Shown: positions 8,481 to 17,796 of the stretch, piece by piece | Layout of the letters: each line of letters starts with the position of its first letter | Position numbering within the stretch: the stretch's first letter is position 1 | DNA from: Hydrogenophaga sp. Root209 | GTDB taxonomy: Bacteria > Pseudomonadota > Gammaproteobacteria > Burkholderiales > Burkholderiaceae_C | Assembly (NCBI RefSeq): GCF_001428625.1 | Contig: NZ_LMIE01000033.1 | Location: forward strand, 2,199-66,198 | Reading direction: 5' to 3' | DNA: 64,000 bases | Program-made: the position numbers and the translations under genes | Notes under the pieces: generated by a model | Told to the model about the DNA's origin: nothing | The model's input: only the letters and a program-made list of their open reading frames with translations | Databases searched by the model: none

Positions 8481-9848
8481 TTAGTCGCCGTGGGGATGGC
8501 CGGTTTGAGCTGGGTGCAAGGCGCCTGGAGTGTCGAATGGGGCCGCCCGGATAGTGCCGACGCATTCTCCAAATCCGATCCGCTGTGCTCCTTCGCGCTC
8601 GCACCAAGCGCGCAAGGAAACCGTATCTCCATCCTCCAGGAAGATTCGACTCTCTCCCGAAGGCAGCGTGATGGCTTCGCGCCCTCCGATGGTTTTCTCG
8701 ATCAGTGAGCCAGCCTGCGAGGGATGTGGTCCGGACAGTGTGCCGGAGCCGAGCAGATCTCCTGCGTTGAGATTGCAGCCCCCGGCCGCATGGTGTGTCA
8801 GCAGCTGGGAGGGTGTCCAGTAGGCGGCTTCCACGAAGCTTGAGCGTGACAGGCACACAGGCTGGCTGCCCACATGCTTCATTTTCTCTGTTTGGAGCAA
8901 GACCTCGAGTTGGACGTCGAGCGAGCCGCGGGCCATGTTCTCGTCAGACCGCAGGTAGGGCAGCGGCTCGGGATCACCCTGTGCTCGCCGGCAGTAGGCC
9001 CGAAACGGTGCCAATGCCTCAAACGTCACGATCCAGGGAGACAAGGTGCTGGCGAAGTTCTTGGACAGAAACGGACCCAGAGGCTGGTATTCCCAGGGCT
9101 GGATATCCCGAGCAGACCAGTCGTTGAAAAGCGCCACGCCAAACAGGTGGCTTTCGGCATCTTCGATGGGGATGTGCGCACCTCGCCGATTGCCCGGGCC
9201 TACAAAGAAGCCGAGTTCCAGTTCGTAGTCCAGGCGCTTGCTGGGCCCAAAGTCTGGCGTGTCGGCGGTGCCCTTGCTCTGGCCGTGTGGGCGGTAGATG
9301 GGCTCACCGCTGACAACCACCGAAGAACTGCGACCGTGGTATCCGATGGGCACCCACTTGTAGTTCGGAAGCAGTGGGGTATCTGGTCTGAAAAGCCGAC
9401 CAACGGCCGTGGCATGGTGGATGCCGATGTAGAAGTCGGTGTAGTCGCCGATGGTCGCGGGCAGTGCATGCTCCGCCGCCGATTGCGCAACCAGGCATGC
9501 TTCCAGCGCATGGCGCTCGTTCGCGCCTTCACGCAGCGCGCGCGACAGCGCCAGTCGCAGCGCGGACCAAGCGGATGTGCCCATGGCCATGAAATCGTTG
9601 AGCCGTTCGCGCGATGCCGAGACCGCTGCGCCCTGAGCCAGACCGTTGAAGACACCTCGATGAACCGCCGAAGCCAAGTCGAGGATCTGGTCTCCGATCG
9701 CAACGCCTCCTCGAAACGACTCGTTGGATCCGCGTCGCCGAAAGATACCGAAAGGCAGGTTCTGAAGGGGAAAGTCCGTCGCGCCGTCGTTCGCCGAGGC
9801 CACCCAACTGCGCAGGTCAATCGAGTGGGTTTCGTTCAAGGGCGTCAT
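8481..9848 (-). CDS. fahA: Fumarylacetoacetase
   Basis: Hydrolyses fumarylacetoacetate to fumarate and acetoacetate, the last step of homogentisate breakdown. 455 residues, slightly longer than the usual 420-440. Metal-site residues are present: Asp in GDYTDFYIG (about 134), the paired Glu in [10 protein letters not shown] (about 208) and Asp in [20 protein letters not shown] (about 241). IGYHGRSSS supplies catalytic-loop residues. The start overlaps the hmgA stop in ATGA, indicating translational coupling. Maleylacetoacetate isomerase, which acts between HmgA and FahA, is absent from the window. Confidence 0.95.
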   Translation of the reverse strand: MTPLNETHSIDLRSWVASANDGATDFPLQNLPFGIFRRRGSNESFRGGVAIGDQILDLASAVHRGVFNGLAQGAAVSASRERLNDFMAMGTSAWSALRLALSRALREGANERHALEACLVAQSAAEHALPATIGDYTDFYIGIHHATAVGRLFRPDTPLLPNYKWVPIGYHGRSSSVVVSGEPIYRPHGQSKGTADTPDFGPSKRLDYELELGFFVGPGNRRGAHIPIEDAESHLFGVALFNDWSARDIQPWEYQPLGPFLSKNFASTLSPWIVTFEALAPFRAYCRRAQGDPEPLPYLRSDENMARGSLDVQLEVLLQTEKMKHVGSQPVCLSRSSFVEAAYWTPSQLLTHHAAGGCNLNAGDLLGSGTLSGPHPSQAGSLIEKTIGGREAITLPSGESRIFLEDGDTVSLRAWCEREGAQRIGFGECVGTIRAAPFDTPGALHPAQTGHPHGD

Positions 9849-11131
9849 GCTTGTGTCGGGTTGAAGTGCTTCTTGAGGTCTTGCCAGCAGCGGTAGTAAT
9901 CGTGTTGCAGCTGAGCGGACTCCATGGCAAACCTCGTTGGCCTGAGTACTTCGTTTGACTCGAACATGAAGGCCATGGTCTCGGTCAGATAGTCCGCTCG
10001 CGCTGTGTCTGCAGCGCTGGCTTTGGCAAACGTGTCTGCGTCAGGGCCGTGCGCGCTCATGCAGTTGTGCAGGGACGAACCACCCGGCACGAAACCTTCC
10101 GCCTTGGCGTCGTAGGCGCCGTGAATGAGCCCCATGAATTCGCTGGCGACATTGCGGTGGTACCAGGGTGGCCTGAAGGTGTCCTGCGCTACGAGTATGC
10201 GAGGCGGAAAGATCACGAAATCGATGGTGTCGACACCCGGGGTGTTGCTGACGGATTGCAGCACGAGAAAGATCGAAGGATCTGGATGGTCGTAGCTGAT
10301 TGAACCGATGGTGTTGAAACGCCGCAGGTCGTACTTGTAGGGGGCGTGGTTGCCATGCCAGGCAACCACGTCCAAAGGGCTGTACCCGATGCGCGCGCTC
10401 CAGAGATTGCCCTGGAAGCGGGCGACCAGTTCGAAATCGCCTTCCCGGTCCTCGTAGGCCGCGACGGGGGTAGAGAAGTCGCGCGGGTTCGCCAAACCAT
10501 TGGAACCGATGACGCCGAGGTCCGGCAGCTTCAGGGCGGCGCCGAAGTTCTCGCACACGTAGCCGCGCGCGCGGGCGTCTGGTAGCCGAACCTGAAAGCG
10601 CACGCCTCGGGGAATCACGGCGATCTCCTGGGGTTCCAGGAGCAGGCGCCCCATTTCCGTTGCCAGCTCAAGGCGACCCTCCTGGGGGACGATGAGCAAC
10701 TCCGCGTCGGCGTCGTACAGGAAGCGATCTTCCATCGACCGGTTGGCGGTGTACACGTGAATGGCACAGGCCGCATTCACCGCCATGGTGGTCATGCCAT
10801 CGATGAAGTCGGTGGGCTGCCCAGGCAAAGGGAGCGGATCCCAGCGCAACTGGTTCGGCGTCACCGGCGCATCGTCGGCCCGGCTGATCCATCGACCTGA
10901 ATCCAAAAGCACAAAAGGCTGGTGCATGGTGGATGGTCGAATGCGGTACAGCCAGGCGCGGCGGTTGGCATGCCGGGGCGCGGTGAACGCCGTGCCAGAA
11001 ATCTGCTCGGCATAGAGCCCATAGGGTGCGCGTTGTGGTGAGTTGCGCCCTTGAGGGAGCGCCCCGAGGAGCGCTTCAGAGGCAAACTCGTTGCACATAC
11101 CCGTTTGGTAGGTGATGGGAATGTCCGGCAT
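9845..11131 (-). CDS. hmgA: Homogentisate 1,2-dioxygenase
   Basis: Opens the ring of homogentisate to maleylacetoacetate with O2 and non-haem Fe(II). About 428 residues, typical for bacterial HmgA. Iron ligands are visible as His and Glu in [15 protein letters not shown] and His in MSAHGPD near the C-terminus. The N-terminus reads [20 protein letters not shown], matching the family when started at ATG 11131. A GTG 22 codons earlier is less likely because it would overlap the upstream Bug gene. It sits between a Bug receptor and fahA in one minus-strand operon. Confidence 0.95.
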   Translation of the reverse strand: MPDIPITYQTGMCNEFASEALLGALPQGRNSPQRAPYGLYAEQISGTAFTAPRHANRRAWLYRIRPSTMHQPFVLLDSGRWISRADDAPVTPNQLRWDPLPLPGQPTDFIDGMTTMAVNAACAIHVYTANRSMEDRFLYDADAELLIVPQEGRLELATEMGRLLLEPQEIAVIPRGVRFQVRLPDARARGYVCENFGAALKLPDLGVIGSNGLANPRDFSTPVAAYEDREGDFELVARFQGNLWSARIGYSPLDVVAWHGNHAPYKYDLRRFNTIGSISYDHPDPSIFLVLQSVSNTPGVDTIDFVIFPPRILVAQDTFRPPWYHRNVASEFMGLIHGAYDAKAEGFVPGGSSLHNCMSAHGPDADTFAKASAADTARADYLTETMAFMFESNEVLRPTRFAMESAQLQHDYYRCWQDLKKHFNPTQA

Positions 11132-11186
11132 GATTTCGTCACTCGGTGATTCGTGATGGCATGAGGAGGGAACGAAGCGTTTCAAT

Positions 11187-12185
11187 TCATTCGGCACGCG
11201 CGCCGGTTTCTTTGATGACCTTGGACCAACGCACCGTGTCTTCGTGCATGAGTGCCTTGAGGGCAGCCGGGGTCGACGGAGTCGGCTCCAGCCCTTGCGC
11301 TTCCAGAGAGGCCTTTACGGCAGGGTCGCGCAAAGCCCGGCCGACAGATTCTTCGATCTTGGCAGCGATGTTGGCTGGTACACCTGTGGGGGCGACGAGG
11401 CCAATCCAGACCTCGCTGCGGAAGTCTTTGAAGCCGGCGCTGGCCACGGTCGGAACGTTCGGCAGGTAGGACAGAGGCTGCTCGCCACCCACCGCCAGCG
11501 GGCGCAGGGCGCCGGTCTTGATGTGGGGCAGCACCGAGTTGGCGACGCCAAAAAGCACCTGGATCTGGCCACCGAGCAGATCCGCGACCACGGGCTGCGC
11601 ACCACGGTATGGAACGTGCACCATATCGATACCAGCCATGCTCTTGAAGAGTTCCCCAGTCAAATGGTGTGGCGTGCCGACACCAGCGGAACCATAAGAC
11701 AGCTTACCTGGCTGGGCTTTGGCCAGCGCCACCAGCTCCTGGGTCGACTTCGCAGCGACATTGGGGTTGACGACGAGGACAAAAGGAACGCGCCCTAACT
11801 GGGTGATGGGAACGAATTCCTTGACCGGGTCATAGCCAGCGCGCCCATCTGGATAAAGGAAAGGGTTGGTGACGAAGTTGTTGGCAACCACCAGCAAGGT
11901 ATAGCCGTCAGGTGCCGCCTTCGCGGCCAGCTTTGTTCCAAGATTGCCGCCAGCCCCGGGACGGTTTTCGACGATCACCGGTTGCTTCCAGTACTCGCTG
12001 AGCTTTTGTCCTACCGTGCGGGCAAGAACGTCGTTGCTTCCGCCGGCGGTGAAGGGAACCACGATCGTGACGGTCTTGCTGGGGTACTCGTCGGCATGGG
12101 CCGGCAGCGCAGCGTTCAGCCCGAGAAGCGCAAGCACAAGCGCTTTGGTGGCGCGGCCAAGGGCAAGAGGTTTGAGCATGTTCAT
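11187..12185 (-). CDS. Bug-family periplasmic receptor (TctC-like)
   Basis: 332 residues starting at ATG 12185, with a good GGAGAC site; a longer frame upstream overlaps the monooxygenase and is discarded. The signal peptide is [18 protein letters not shown], then the mature Bug opening [20 protein letters not shown] and the ligand-loop motif [12 protein letters not shown]. Bug proteins bind carboxylates and deliver them to TctAB. Linkage to hmgA/fahA and tctBA suggests an aromatic acid ligand such as a hydroxyphenylacetate, which is inferred from context only. Confidence 0.9.
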   Translation of the reverse strand: MNMLKPLALGRATKALVLALLGLNAALPAHADEYPSKTVTIVVPFTAGGSNDVLARTVGQKLSEYWKQPVIVENRPGAGGNLGTKLAAKAAPDGYTLLVVANNFVTNPFLYPDGRAGYDPVKEFVPITQLGRVPFVLVVNPNVAAKSTQELVALAKAQPGKLSYGSAGVGTPHHLTGELFKSMAGIDMVHVPYRGAQPVVADLLGGQIQVLFGVANSVLPHIKTGALRPLAVGGEQPLSYLPNVPTVASAGFKDFRSEVWIGLVAPTGVPANIAAKIEESVGRALRDPAVKASLEAQGLEPTPSTPAALKALMHEDTVRWSKVIKETGARAE

Positions 12186-12232
12186 GAGGATGTCTCCTTG
12201 TGTTATCGATGGGAAGGGGAAAGCGATTCGAA

Positions 12233-13849
12233 CTATCCGGCGCCGCGCACGGTATCTACCAATTGGTCCGGAGAAGTCACCTGGGCGCCGCGCCAAGCGA
12301 CATGGCCATCCGGTCGGACCAGTACGAGGGGGCGCTCATATGCGGCCGCCACATCAGCTTGCTCGATGGATTCGATCCGGAATGGGACGCCTTTTGCGGC
12401 AAACGCCTCGGCCAACGTGTCCGCCTCGTGCTGAAGCCTCGGGTCGGTGCACACGAGCACGAACCCTTGGCCGAACAGATCAAGCGTCGAGCGGCCATCG
12501 CTGAGCCATACGTGCGGCGCGCGCGAACCAGGCCGCGTCGTGGGGATGTAGGTCGAGTATTCATCCGGGGTCGGCGTCGTGCCGTCCGGTATGCAAATGG
12601 GAGAGTCGTCGTAGCGGTGGCCGAGTTGCAGACCCAGCGACTCCCACTCCACCCGGGTCGATTCGCGCAGGCGTCGGCCAAGGTCCTGGCGCACTTGCTC
12701 TCCTTCGGGCGTCAGGTCGCAGACCGCTGCCGGGCTGGGGGTGTCTTGCCATGCCCTGAAGTTCTGGGTGGAGAAACCGATGTTGCGTCGCGCGACCGGT
12801 CGGCGCTCGGCATCGTAGCTGCGCAGCAGGGCAGGACCGCCCCAGCCCTTGACAAGTCCTTCGAGCTTCCAGCCAATGTCCAGCACCTCCTGCGTACCCG
12901 TGTTCATGCCCATGCCGCCCGTTGGCGACATCGTGTGCGCCGAGTCGCCGACGAGGACAACGCGCCCCTGGTGGTAGCGATCGGCGAGCATCTCGCTGCG
13001 TCGCCAGGGGATGGTGGAGTCCACATGAAACGCGACATCGTCGCGACCGATCGCTCGGCGGACCCAGGCCGCCGCGTCGAAATTCTTGAGGTCCATCTTC
13101 TCTTCGGTACCCAGCACGGTCAGGCGCCAGATCTCATTCCCGTCGACGACCGTCAGGTTGCCCCAGGTCCCCTCCGGGCCAACGAAGAGATAACGCTCGG
13201 CAGGCCCCATTTTGTGTTGGTTCACCAAGCCTGGCGCGTGGAGCAGGATGTTGACGGAGTAGCTGAGCAGCTTGCCTTCCATCTTGATGCCGACCTGCTC
13301 CCGAACACTGCTGGTGGCACCATCGCAACCGAGCAGGTAGTCGGCGCGGATCGTGACCGGCTCGCCCGTGTTCAGATCGGTGACCACCGCCGTGACGCCT
13401 TGGTCGTCCTGCTGCAACGATTCGAAGCGGTGCCTGAAGAGCAGCCTGGTTTTCGGTTCCGCTCGTGCAGCATCGGTAAGGATGGGCTGTAGCCACAACT
13501 GAGGGCAGCGCTGCTTCTTTTCGGGCGTCTCGGGCGGTGTCGGCGCATCGCGCATGCTCGGGTACTTTTCCTGGTCGAGCAGCAAGCCGTTGAGCGAGGT
13601 GCAGAAGACCATGGAAAGCTCATAGTCCTCCGGGAAACCGCACTCGCGCACGCGCTGGGCCAGACCCCAGCGCCGGAACAACTCCATCGTCCGCATCGCG
13701 ATGAGGCCGGTGCGCGGGTGCTCGATCGTCCCGTCACCCTCGTCCACAAGCATCGATTCGATACCCCTCCAGCCCAGCTCGATGGCCATCGAAAGGCCCA
13801 CCGGGCCTCCACCCACGATCAGCACAGGCGTCTTGATCATTGTCTCCAT
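12233..13849 (-). CDS. FAD-dependent aromatic-ring monooxygenase (MhpA/PheA type)
   Basis: A 538-residue class A flavoprotein hydroxylase. The N-terminal FAD site is VLIVGGGPVGLSMAIELGWR, the middle motif DYLLGCDGATSSVRE carries the conserved Asp-Gly, and the second FAD motif is RVVLVGDSAHTMSPTGGMGM. Start ATG 13849 has AAGGAAA upstream; the longer frame invades the divergent LysR gene. Next to hmgA and fahA it probably makes homogentisate from a monohydroxylated phenylacetate. Substrate assignment is inference: MhpA-like enzymes also act on hydroxyphenylpropionate, phenols and hydroxybenzoates. Confidence 0.85.
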   Translation of the reverse strand: METMIKTPVLIVGGGPVGLSMAIELGWRGIESMLVDEGDGTIEHPRTGLIAMRTMELFRRWGLAQRVRECGFPEDYELSMVFCTSLNGLLLDQEKYPSMRDAPTPPETPEKKQRCPQLWLQPILTDAARAEPKTRLLFRHRFESLQQDDQGVTAVVTDLNTGEPVTIRADYLLGCDGATSSVREQVGIKMEGKLLSYSVNILLHAPGLVNQHKMGPAERYLFVGPEGTWGNLTVVDGNEIWRLTVLGTEEKMDLKNFDAAAWVRRAIGRDDVAFHVDSTIPWRRSEMLADRYHQGRVVLVGDSAHTMSPTGGMGMNTGTQEVLDIGWKLEGLVKGWGGPALLRSYDAERRPVARRNIGFSTQNFRAWQDTPSPAAVCDLTPEGEQVRQDLGRRLRESTRVEWESLGLQLGHRYDDSPICIPDGTTPTPDEYSTYIPTTRPGSRAPHVWLSDGRSTLDLFGQGFVLVCTDPRLQHEADTLAEAFAAKGVPFRIESIEQADVAAAYERPLVLVRPDGHVAWRGAQVTSPDQLVDTVRGAG

Positions 13850-13881
13850 AAGTTCGTTTCCTTGATGTGTTTTTGATCCGT

Positions 13882-13899
13882 TCGAAAAATGATCTTCGA
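13882..13899. promoter_or_regulatory. Inverted repeat, candidate LysR operator
   Basis: TCGAA (13882-13886) and TTCGA (13895-13899) form arms separated by eight bases in the gap between the divergent monooxygenase and LysR genes. Placement and geometry fit a LysR recognition site controlling both. Only one copy is seen. Confidence 0.4.
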
Positions 13900-13948
13900 G
13901 AAAGGCAACCACGTCCAATCGATATTGGAGAGAAATAGAATTCAGGAT

Positions 13949-14839
13949 ATGAATATCAAGACGTTCGACTTGAACCTGCTGAGGGTCTTCGCCGCTGTCT
14001 ATGCGGAGCGCAATGTTTCCAAGGCGGCTGTCGCTGCGGGTCTGTCGCAACCCGCGATGAGCAATGCGTTGCTTCGGCTGCGCAAGGCCTGCTCCGATGT
14101 GCTGTTCATCCGGACATCGCGAGGCATGGAGCCCACTGCGCTGGCCGAGGAACTCATCGATCCGGTTAGGCACGCGCTGTCGATCCTCCAGGCGTCCTTG
14201 GAACACCCTCACGGCTTCGATCCGCGAGAGTCCGAACGGACGTTCAAGATCCTCATGTCAGATGCAGGTGAAGCCATCGTTCTGCCCCAACTGGTACCCG
14301 CAGTGCTCAGGGAGGCACCTCACGTGCGCATCGAAGCGCTACGGCGCCCCAATGAGCTCTATTCGCAGATGCTTCAGAGTGGAGAAGCGGATCTCGCCAT
14401 CGGAAACCTCGCGTTTCTGAAGACCGGGTTTTACCAACAGCGCCTCTTTGGCGACCCCTACTGCTGCCTGGTGCGAAGAAAGCACCCGTCGATCAGTGGC
14501 GAGTTGACTCTTAAGCAGTTCCTGGAAGCGCAGCACGTTTCGGTTGCCACTGGAAACGCAGACGCCTTGGTCGAGCGCACGCTTGCGAAGATGCGTGCGA
14601 AGCGCAAAGTCGTCCTGCGCGTGACCCACTACCACGTCGCGGCAGATGTCGTCGAGCGGTCCAACCTGGTGGTCACCGTTCCCCGCAACGCGGCGCGCAA
14701 CGCCCGGGGCGTTCAGATTCTTCCTGTACCCTTGAAGATCCCCGCCGCGGATGTGCGCCAGTTCTGGCACAGTCGCGCGCACAAGAATCCGGCCAACCAG
14801 TGGCTGCGGTCGATGCTGGCCAAGCTCGTGTTCGAATAG
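13949..14839 (+). CDS. LysR-family regulator of the homogentisate-type operon
   Basis: About 296 residues from ATG 13949. The opening is MNIKTFDLNLLRVFAAVYAE, with helix-turn-helix NVSKAAVAAGLSQPAMSNAL at about 22-41, then a NahR-like effector domain (FKILMSDAGEAIVLPQLVPA). It is divergent from the monooxygenase with 99 bases between starts, the classic arrangement for a LysR activator of the neighbouring operon. The effector is probably the aromatic substrate. A 20-codon upstream extension is possible but lacks a ribosome site. Confidence 0.88.
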   Translation: MNIKTFDLNLLRVFAAVYAERNVSKAAVAAGLSQPAMSNALLRLRKACSDVLFIRTSRGMEPTALAEELIDPVRHALSILQASLEHPHGFDPRESERTFKILMSDAGEAIVLPQLVPAVLREAPHVRIEALRRPNELYSQMLQSGEADLAIGNLAFLKTGFYQQRLFGDPYCCLVRRKHPSISGELTLKQFLEAQHVSVATGNADALVERTLAKMRAKRKVVLRVTHYHVAADVVERSNLVVTVPRNAARNARGVQILPVPLKIPAADVRQFWHSRAHKNPANQWLRSMLAKLVFE

Positions 14840-14864
14840 TCACGGCGAAGGTTGACGGGTCTTC

Positions 14865-16166
14865 TCAACTGGATCCCTGCTGCCCCATGTATCTGGCCCG
14901 AGGCCGCAGCATGGCGCCGGTCAGGCGTTGCTCCAGTGCGTGGGCGATCCAGCCCGTGGTGCGTGCGAGGGTGTGCAGCATCGCGCCCGTTCCGTTGGGC
15001 AGCCCCATCGCCTTGCAAAGCATCACGAGGGAGGCAAACACATTCGGATGCTGTCCCGCCTGGCGGGCGCCAACCACCAGCGCCCGTATCTTCGGCGTGT
15101 CAGGGCCGTGCGACGTCAGGCGTTCCATCATGTCGAGCAGCACCACCGAGCGGGGGTCCTCTCCTTCATACAGGGGATGGTTGAAGCAGGGCAGTTCGTT
15201 GCTCATGAAGCCCATGGCCGCCGCCAGCGACAGAGCGTCTTCGGACTCCAGTCGCGAAGGCAGCGCGTCGATCAGGGCCTCCACTTCCACGGCGCCGCCC
15301 ACCTGCATCGCTCCGGACTGGGTCAGCATCGCGGTGGCGACGCAGGCGTGCAGGTCGGCGCCCGTGGAGGCGCATATCCGTGCCGCGAACGATGGCGCCG
15401 ACAGTTCGTGCTCTGCGGACATCACCAGCGCGGCATCGATGGCCTGCACGGCATCCACACGGTCTCCCAGGCCGAGCCCGCGGGCGATGCACTGCGCCAC
15501 GAACTCGCCCTCGCGGGGAGCGGAAAACCGCGCGTCCGGCCCGAAGACGCCGGCCGTGCCGGCCAGGGTCTGCAGCAGTCGCCGGTACGTCGCAAGACCG
15601 GTCGCCTGTATGTCATCTTCGGCCTGCTCGAATGCCGACAGCGAGGTCGCCAGCAGCGTCAGCAGCTTGAGCGGCGTGACCCTGTCGGCCGGGTGCGAGG
15701 CGAGCTTGATCAGGTGCTCCAGTGGCCGGGTTTCCTGCAGGGCTGGCCATGCAACGTCCCGGGTGCGCGCAAGCCCCGTCCAGATGAGTTCGCTCGCGAA
15801 TTCGAATGATCGTCCGTCGCGCACCAGGTCGCGCGCAAGTACGCCGCGGTAGCGTGGCCCCTGGGCCGTGATCTCGCTGATCCACGTCTGTGCGATGGGT
15901 TCCCCGTAGCGCAGGGAGTGCGAGACCTGCGGTCCGCCCGAGCGGGCGGCGGCCCGGCTTCTGAGTTTCTCGACATCGGCCTTGCGGTAGAGCTTGGCCT
16001 TCACGCCCGGGCGCTGCACCGTCTTGATGAGCCCTCGGCTGACGTAGGTGTACAGCGTTTCCCGGCGCACACCCAGGGTCGACGTTGCTTCGGCGCTGCT
16101 GACGTACTCAACGTCGTTGATCTGGCGCTTCTGGCGTCGCGTCTTTGTATTTTCTTTCGGCGGCAT
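14865..16166 (-). CDS. Citrate-synthase-fold protein with N-terminal HTH, putative regulator
   Basis: 433 residues from ATG 16166 (GGGAG site). Residues about 15-70 form an AlpA/MerR-like DNA-binding domain (STLGVRRETLYTYVSRGLIK, then LYRKADVEKLRSRA). The rest follows citrate synthase (SAEHELSAPSFAARICASTG; ARTTGWIAHALEQ). Key residues are altered: the usual S-G-P-L-H-G-G-A reads SGAMQVGGA with no His, and the usual P-N-V-D reads HPNVFASL with no Asp, while FNHPLYEGEDPR keeps the middle His. It therefore probably does not make citrate. It is divergent from a Rieske oxygenase operon with an 18-bp palindrome between them, suggesting a ligand-responsive transcription factor. A weak acyl-CoA lyase or condensing activity is the alternative. 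Confidence 0.75.
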   Translation of the reverse strand: MPPKENTKTRRQKRQINDVEYVSSAEATSTLGVRRETLYTYVSRGLIKTVQRPGVKAKLYRKADVEKLRSRAAARSGGPQVSHSLRYGEPIAQTWISEITAQGPRYRGVLARDLVRDGRSFEFASELIWTGLARTRDVAWPALQETRPLEHLIKLASHPADRVTPLKLLTLLATSLSAFEQAEDDIQATGLATYRRLLQTLAGTAGVFGPDARFSAPREGEFVAQCIARGLGLGDRVDAVQAIDAALVMSAEHELSAPSFAARICASTGADLHACVATAMLTQSGAMQVGGAVEVEALIDALPSRLESEDALSLAAAMGFMSNELPCFNHPLYEGEDPRSVVLLDMMERLTSHGPDTPKIRALVVGARQAGQHPNVFASLVMLCKAMGLPNGTGAMLHTLARTTGWIAHALEQRLTGAMLRPRARYMGQQGSS

Positions 16167-16207
16167 AGGGTTCTCCCGGTGAAATACGTCGATTCTCACA
16201 TCGATCT

Positions 16208-16225
16208 ATACATTGATCAATGTAT
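16208..16225. promoter_or_regulatory. Perfect 18-bp palindrome, candidate operator
   Basis: ATACATTGATCAATGTAT reads the same on both strands. It lies 41 bases before the start of the citrate-synthase-fold gene and 51 bases before the oxygenase gene, in the shared divergent promoter region. A dimeric DNA-binding protein would fit such a site, and the adjacent HTH protein is the obvious candidate. Confidence 0.7.
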
Positions 16226-16276
16226 TGCCTAACATCCGCGGCACTCCGTCAACACCCTTTTGAAAGGACAACCACC

Positions 16277-17419
16277 ATGCAAGTCGCCGAGCAACAACTC
16301 CTGGACCTTCGTCCCAAGTTCAAGGAAACCCGCAAGAAGCTGCTCAGCGCACGGCACCTGCCGGGCGAGGTGTACAGCTCGCCGGAAATCTACGACATGG
16401 AGAAGCAGCAGATCTTCATGAAGTACTGGCTCTCCGTGGGGCGTGTCGAGGAGATCCCCAACGTCGGCGACTACTACACCTTCCAGGTGATGAAGGAGTC
16501 GATCGTGGTGTCGCGCCCTGCGCCCGATCAGATCGTCGCCTACATGAACCAATGCCTGCACCGAGGGGTCGAGGTCGCGGTGGGCAGCGGCAACGCCAAG
16601 GAGTTCAGCTGCCCCTACCATGCGTGGCTGTACGACGTGAGCGGCAAGCTGGTGGTCGCGCCCGGCATGAAGGCTTCGGAGGTCGATCTGAAGAACTGCA
16701 GCCTGCGGCAACTGCACGTCAAGATCTGGCGCGGCTGGATCTTCGTGAACTTCAGCGACGAACCGATGTCCTTCGAGGACTACATCGCGCCCTTCGAGGA
16801 GCCGCTGTGGTGGTTCCAGACCGACCAGTGCAAGCTGGCGCAGAAGGTCGAGATCGACGTCAAGTGCAACTGGAAGTTCCTGGTCGAGAACCTGATCGAC
16901 ATCTACCACGTGGGCGTCATCCACAAGGGGACGTTCGGCGGCTTCGTCAAGGGCGAGCAGGTCCGCTTCAACCTGCTGGCCAATGGCGGCTGGCATACCC
17001 AGTACGAAGCGCGCCCACACTCGAAGTCCGGCGACCAGGTCTTCCCGACGCTGCCCTGGGCACAGGACAAGCCCAGCGGCATCGCCTGCAAGGCGGGTAT
17101 CTATCCCAACCTGAACCTGTCGATGCGTGCCGACAGCGTTCGCATGTGGCACATCTGGCCCATCTCGCCCACGGAAACCCGGGTCATCTGCTACCTGCTG
17201 TTTCCGCAAGCCGCTTTCTCGATCCCGAACTACGACGAAGAGATGGACAAGTACGTCGGCTTCGTGCGTCAGATCATCGCCGAGGACGCGGTGATGGTGG
17301 AGGGCATGCAGAACACCGCGGGCTCGAAGTTCTTCAAGCCCGGCCCGATGTCGCCGCTGGAGGAAGCGCTGTACCACATGGAAAACCACTATATCGACGC
17401 GATGACGTCGCAAGACTGA
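16277..17419 (+). CDS. Rieske-type ring-hydroxylating oxygenase, large subunit
   Basis: 380 residues from ATG 16277 (GAAAGGA site). The N-terminal Rieske [2Fe-2S] domain has C-L-H-R-G (about residue 92) and C-P-Y-H-A-W (about 112). The catalytic domain has the mononuclear iron motif ENLIDIYHVGVIHKGTF and a C-terminal acidic ligand in IAEDAVMVEGMQ. It uses O2 and electrons from the ferredoxin and reductase encoded next to it to hydroxylate an aromatic ring. No small (beta) subunit gene is present, so it is probably an alpha-only oxygenase. The substrate cannot be told from sequence. Confidence 0.9.
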   Translation: MQVAEQQLLDLRPKFKETRKKLLSARHLPGEVYSSPEIYDMEKQQIFMKYWLSVGRVEEIPNVGDYYTFQVMKESIVVSRPAPDQIVAYMNQCLHRGVEVAVGSGNAKEFSCPYHAWLYDVSGKLVVAPGMKASEVDLKNCSLRQLHVKIWRGWIFVNFSDEPMSFEDYIAPFEEPLWWFQTDQCKLAQKVEIDVKCNWKFLVENLIDIYHVGVIHKGTFGGFVKGEQVRFNLLANGGWHTQYEARPHSKSGDQVFPTLPWAQDKPSGIACKAGIYPNLNLSMRADSVRMWHIWPISPTETRVICYLLFPQAAFSIPNYDEEMDKYVGFVRQIIAEDAVMVEGMQNTAGSKFFKPGPMSPLEEALYHMENHYIDAMTSQD

Positions 17420-17454
17420 GGCAGCCGCCATGGGAACAACTGTGTGGAGACAGC

Positions 17455-17775
17455 ATGCACGATGAATGGATCAATGTAGGCAGCGTTGCCGATGTCGACG
17501 AGGACGACACGCATTCGGTGGAAGTCGACGGCAAGCGGGTGTGCCTGTACAAGCTCGGTGGAGAAATCTATGCGACGGACGGTACGTGCACACATGGCGA
17601 GGCGGATCTGTCGCTGGGCATGGTGGTCAACTCCTGTCTCATCGAGTGCCCCTTGCACGAAGGCACCTTTGATATCAGAACCGGCCGCGCGGTGGACGCC
17701 CCTTGCACCGAGCCGCTGCATTGCTACCCGGTCAAGGTCGAGCAGGGGGTCATCTACCTGCGGCCCGTCCGCTGA
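17455..17775 (+). CDS. Rieske-type [2Fe-2S] ferredoxin of the oxygenase
   Basis: A 106-residue ferredoxin with a complete Rieske site: C-T-H-G (about residue 45) and C-P-L-H-E-G (about 64), the arrangement of BphF/CarAc-type ferredoxins. It passes electrons from the reductase that follows to the oxygenase before it. The start ATG 17455 has GGAGA five bases upstream. A much longer frame through this region is out of register over the oxygenase gene and meaningless there. Confidence 0.93.
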   Translation: MHDEWINVGSVADVDEDDTHSVEVDGKRVCLYKLGGEIYATDGTCTHGEADLSLGMVVNSCLIECPLHEGTFDIRTGRAVDAPCTEPLHCYPVKVEQGVIYLRPVR

Positions 17776-17796
17776 GCACCTGATCGGGAAACAGAG

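Noticed and set aside
8874-9896. Plus-strand frame of 340 codons
   Set aside because: Antisense shadow of fahA; the minus strand has all fumarylacetoacetase motifs.
12186-12296. Longer start for the Bug receptor
   Set aside because: It would place 37 residues before a proper signal peptide and overlap the monooxygenase; ATG 12185 has the ribosome site.
13850-14212. Longer start for the flavin monooxygenase
   Set aside because: The extra 121 codons overlap the divergent LysR gene and push the FAD motif away from the N-terminus.
16229-17431. Minus-strand frame of 400 codons
   Set aside because: Exact antisense of the Rieske oxygenase; composition rich in His, Asp and Leu is typical of a shadow frame.
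16552-17454. N-terminal part of a 407-codon frame ending in the ferredoxin
   Set aside because: Out of register over the oxygenase gene; only the last 106 codons, from ATG 17455, are a real protein.
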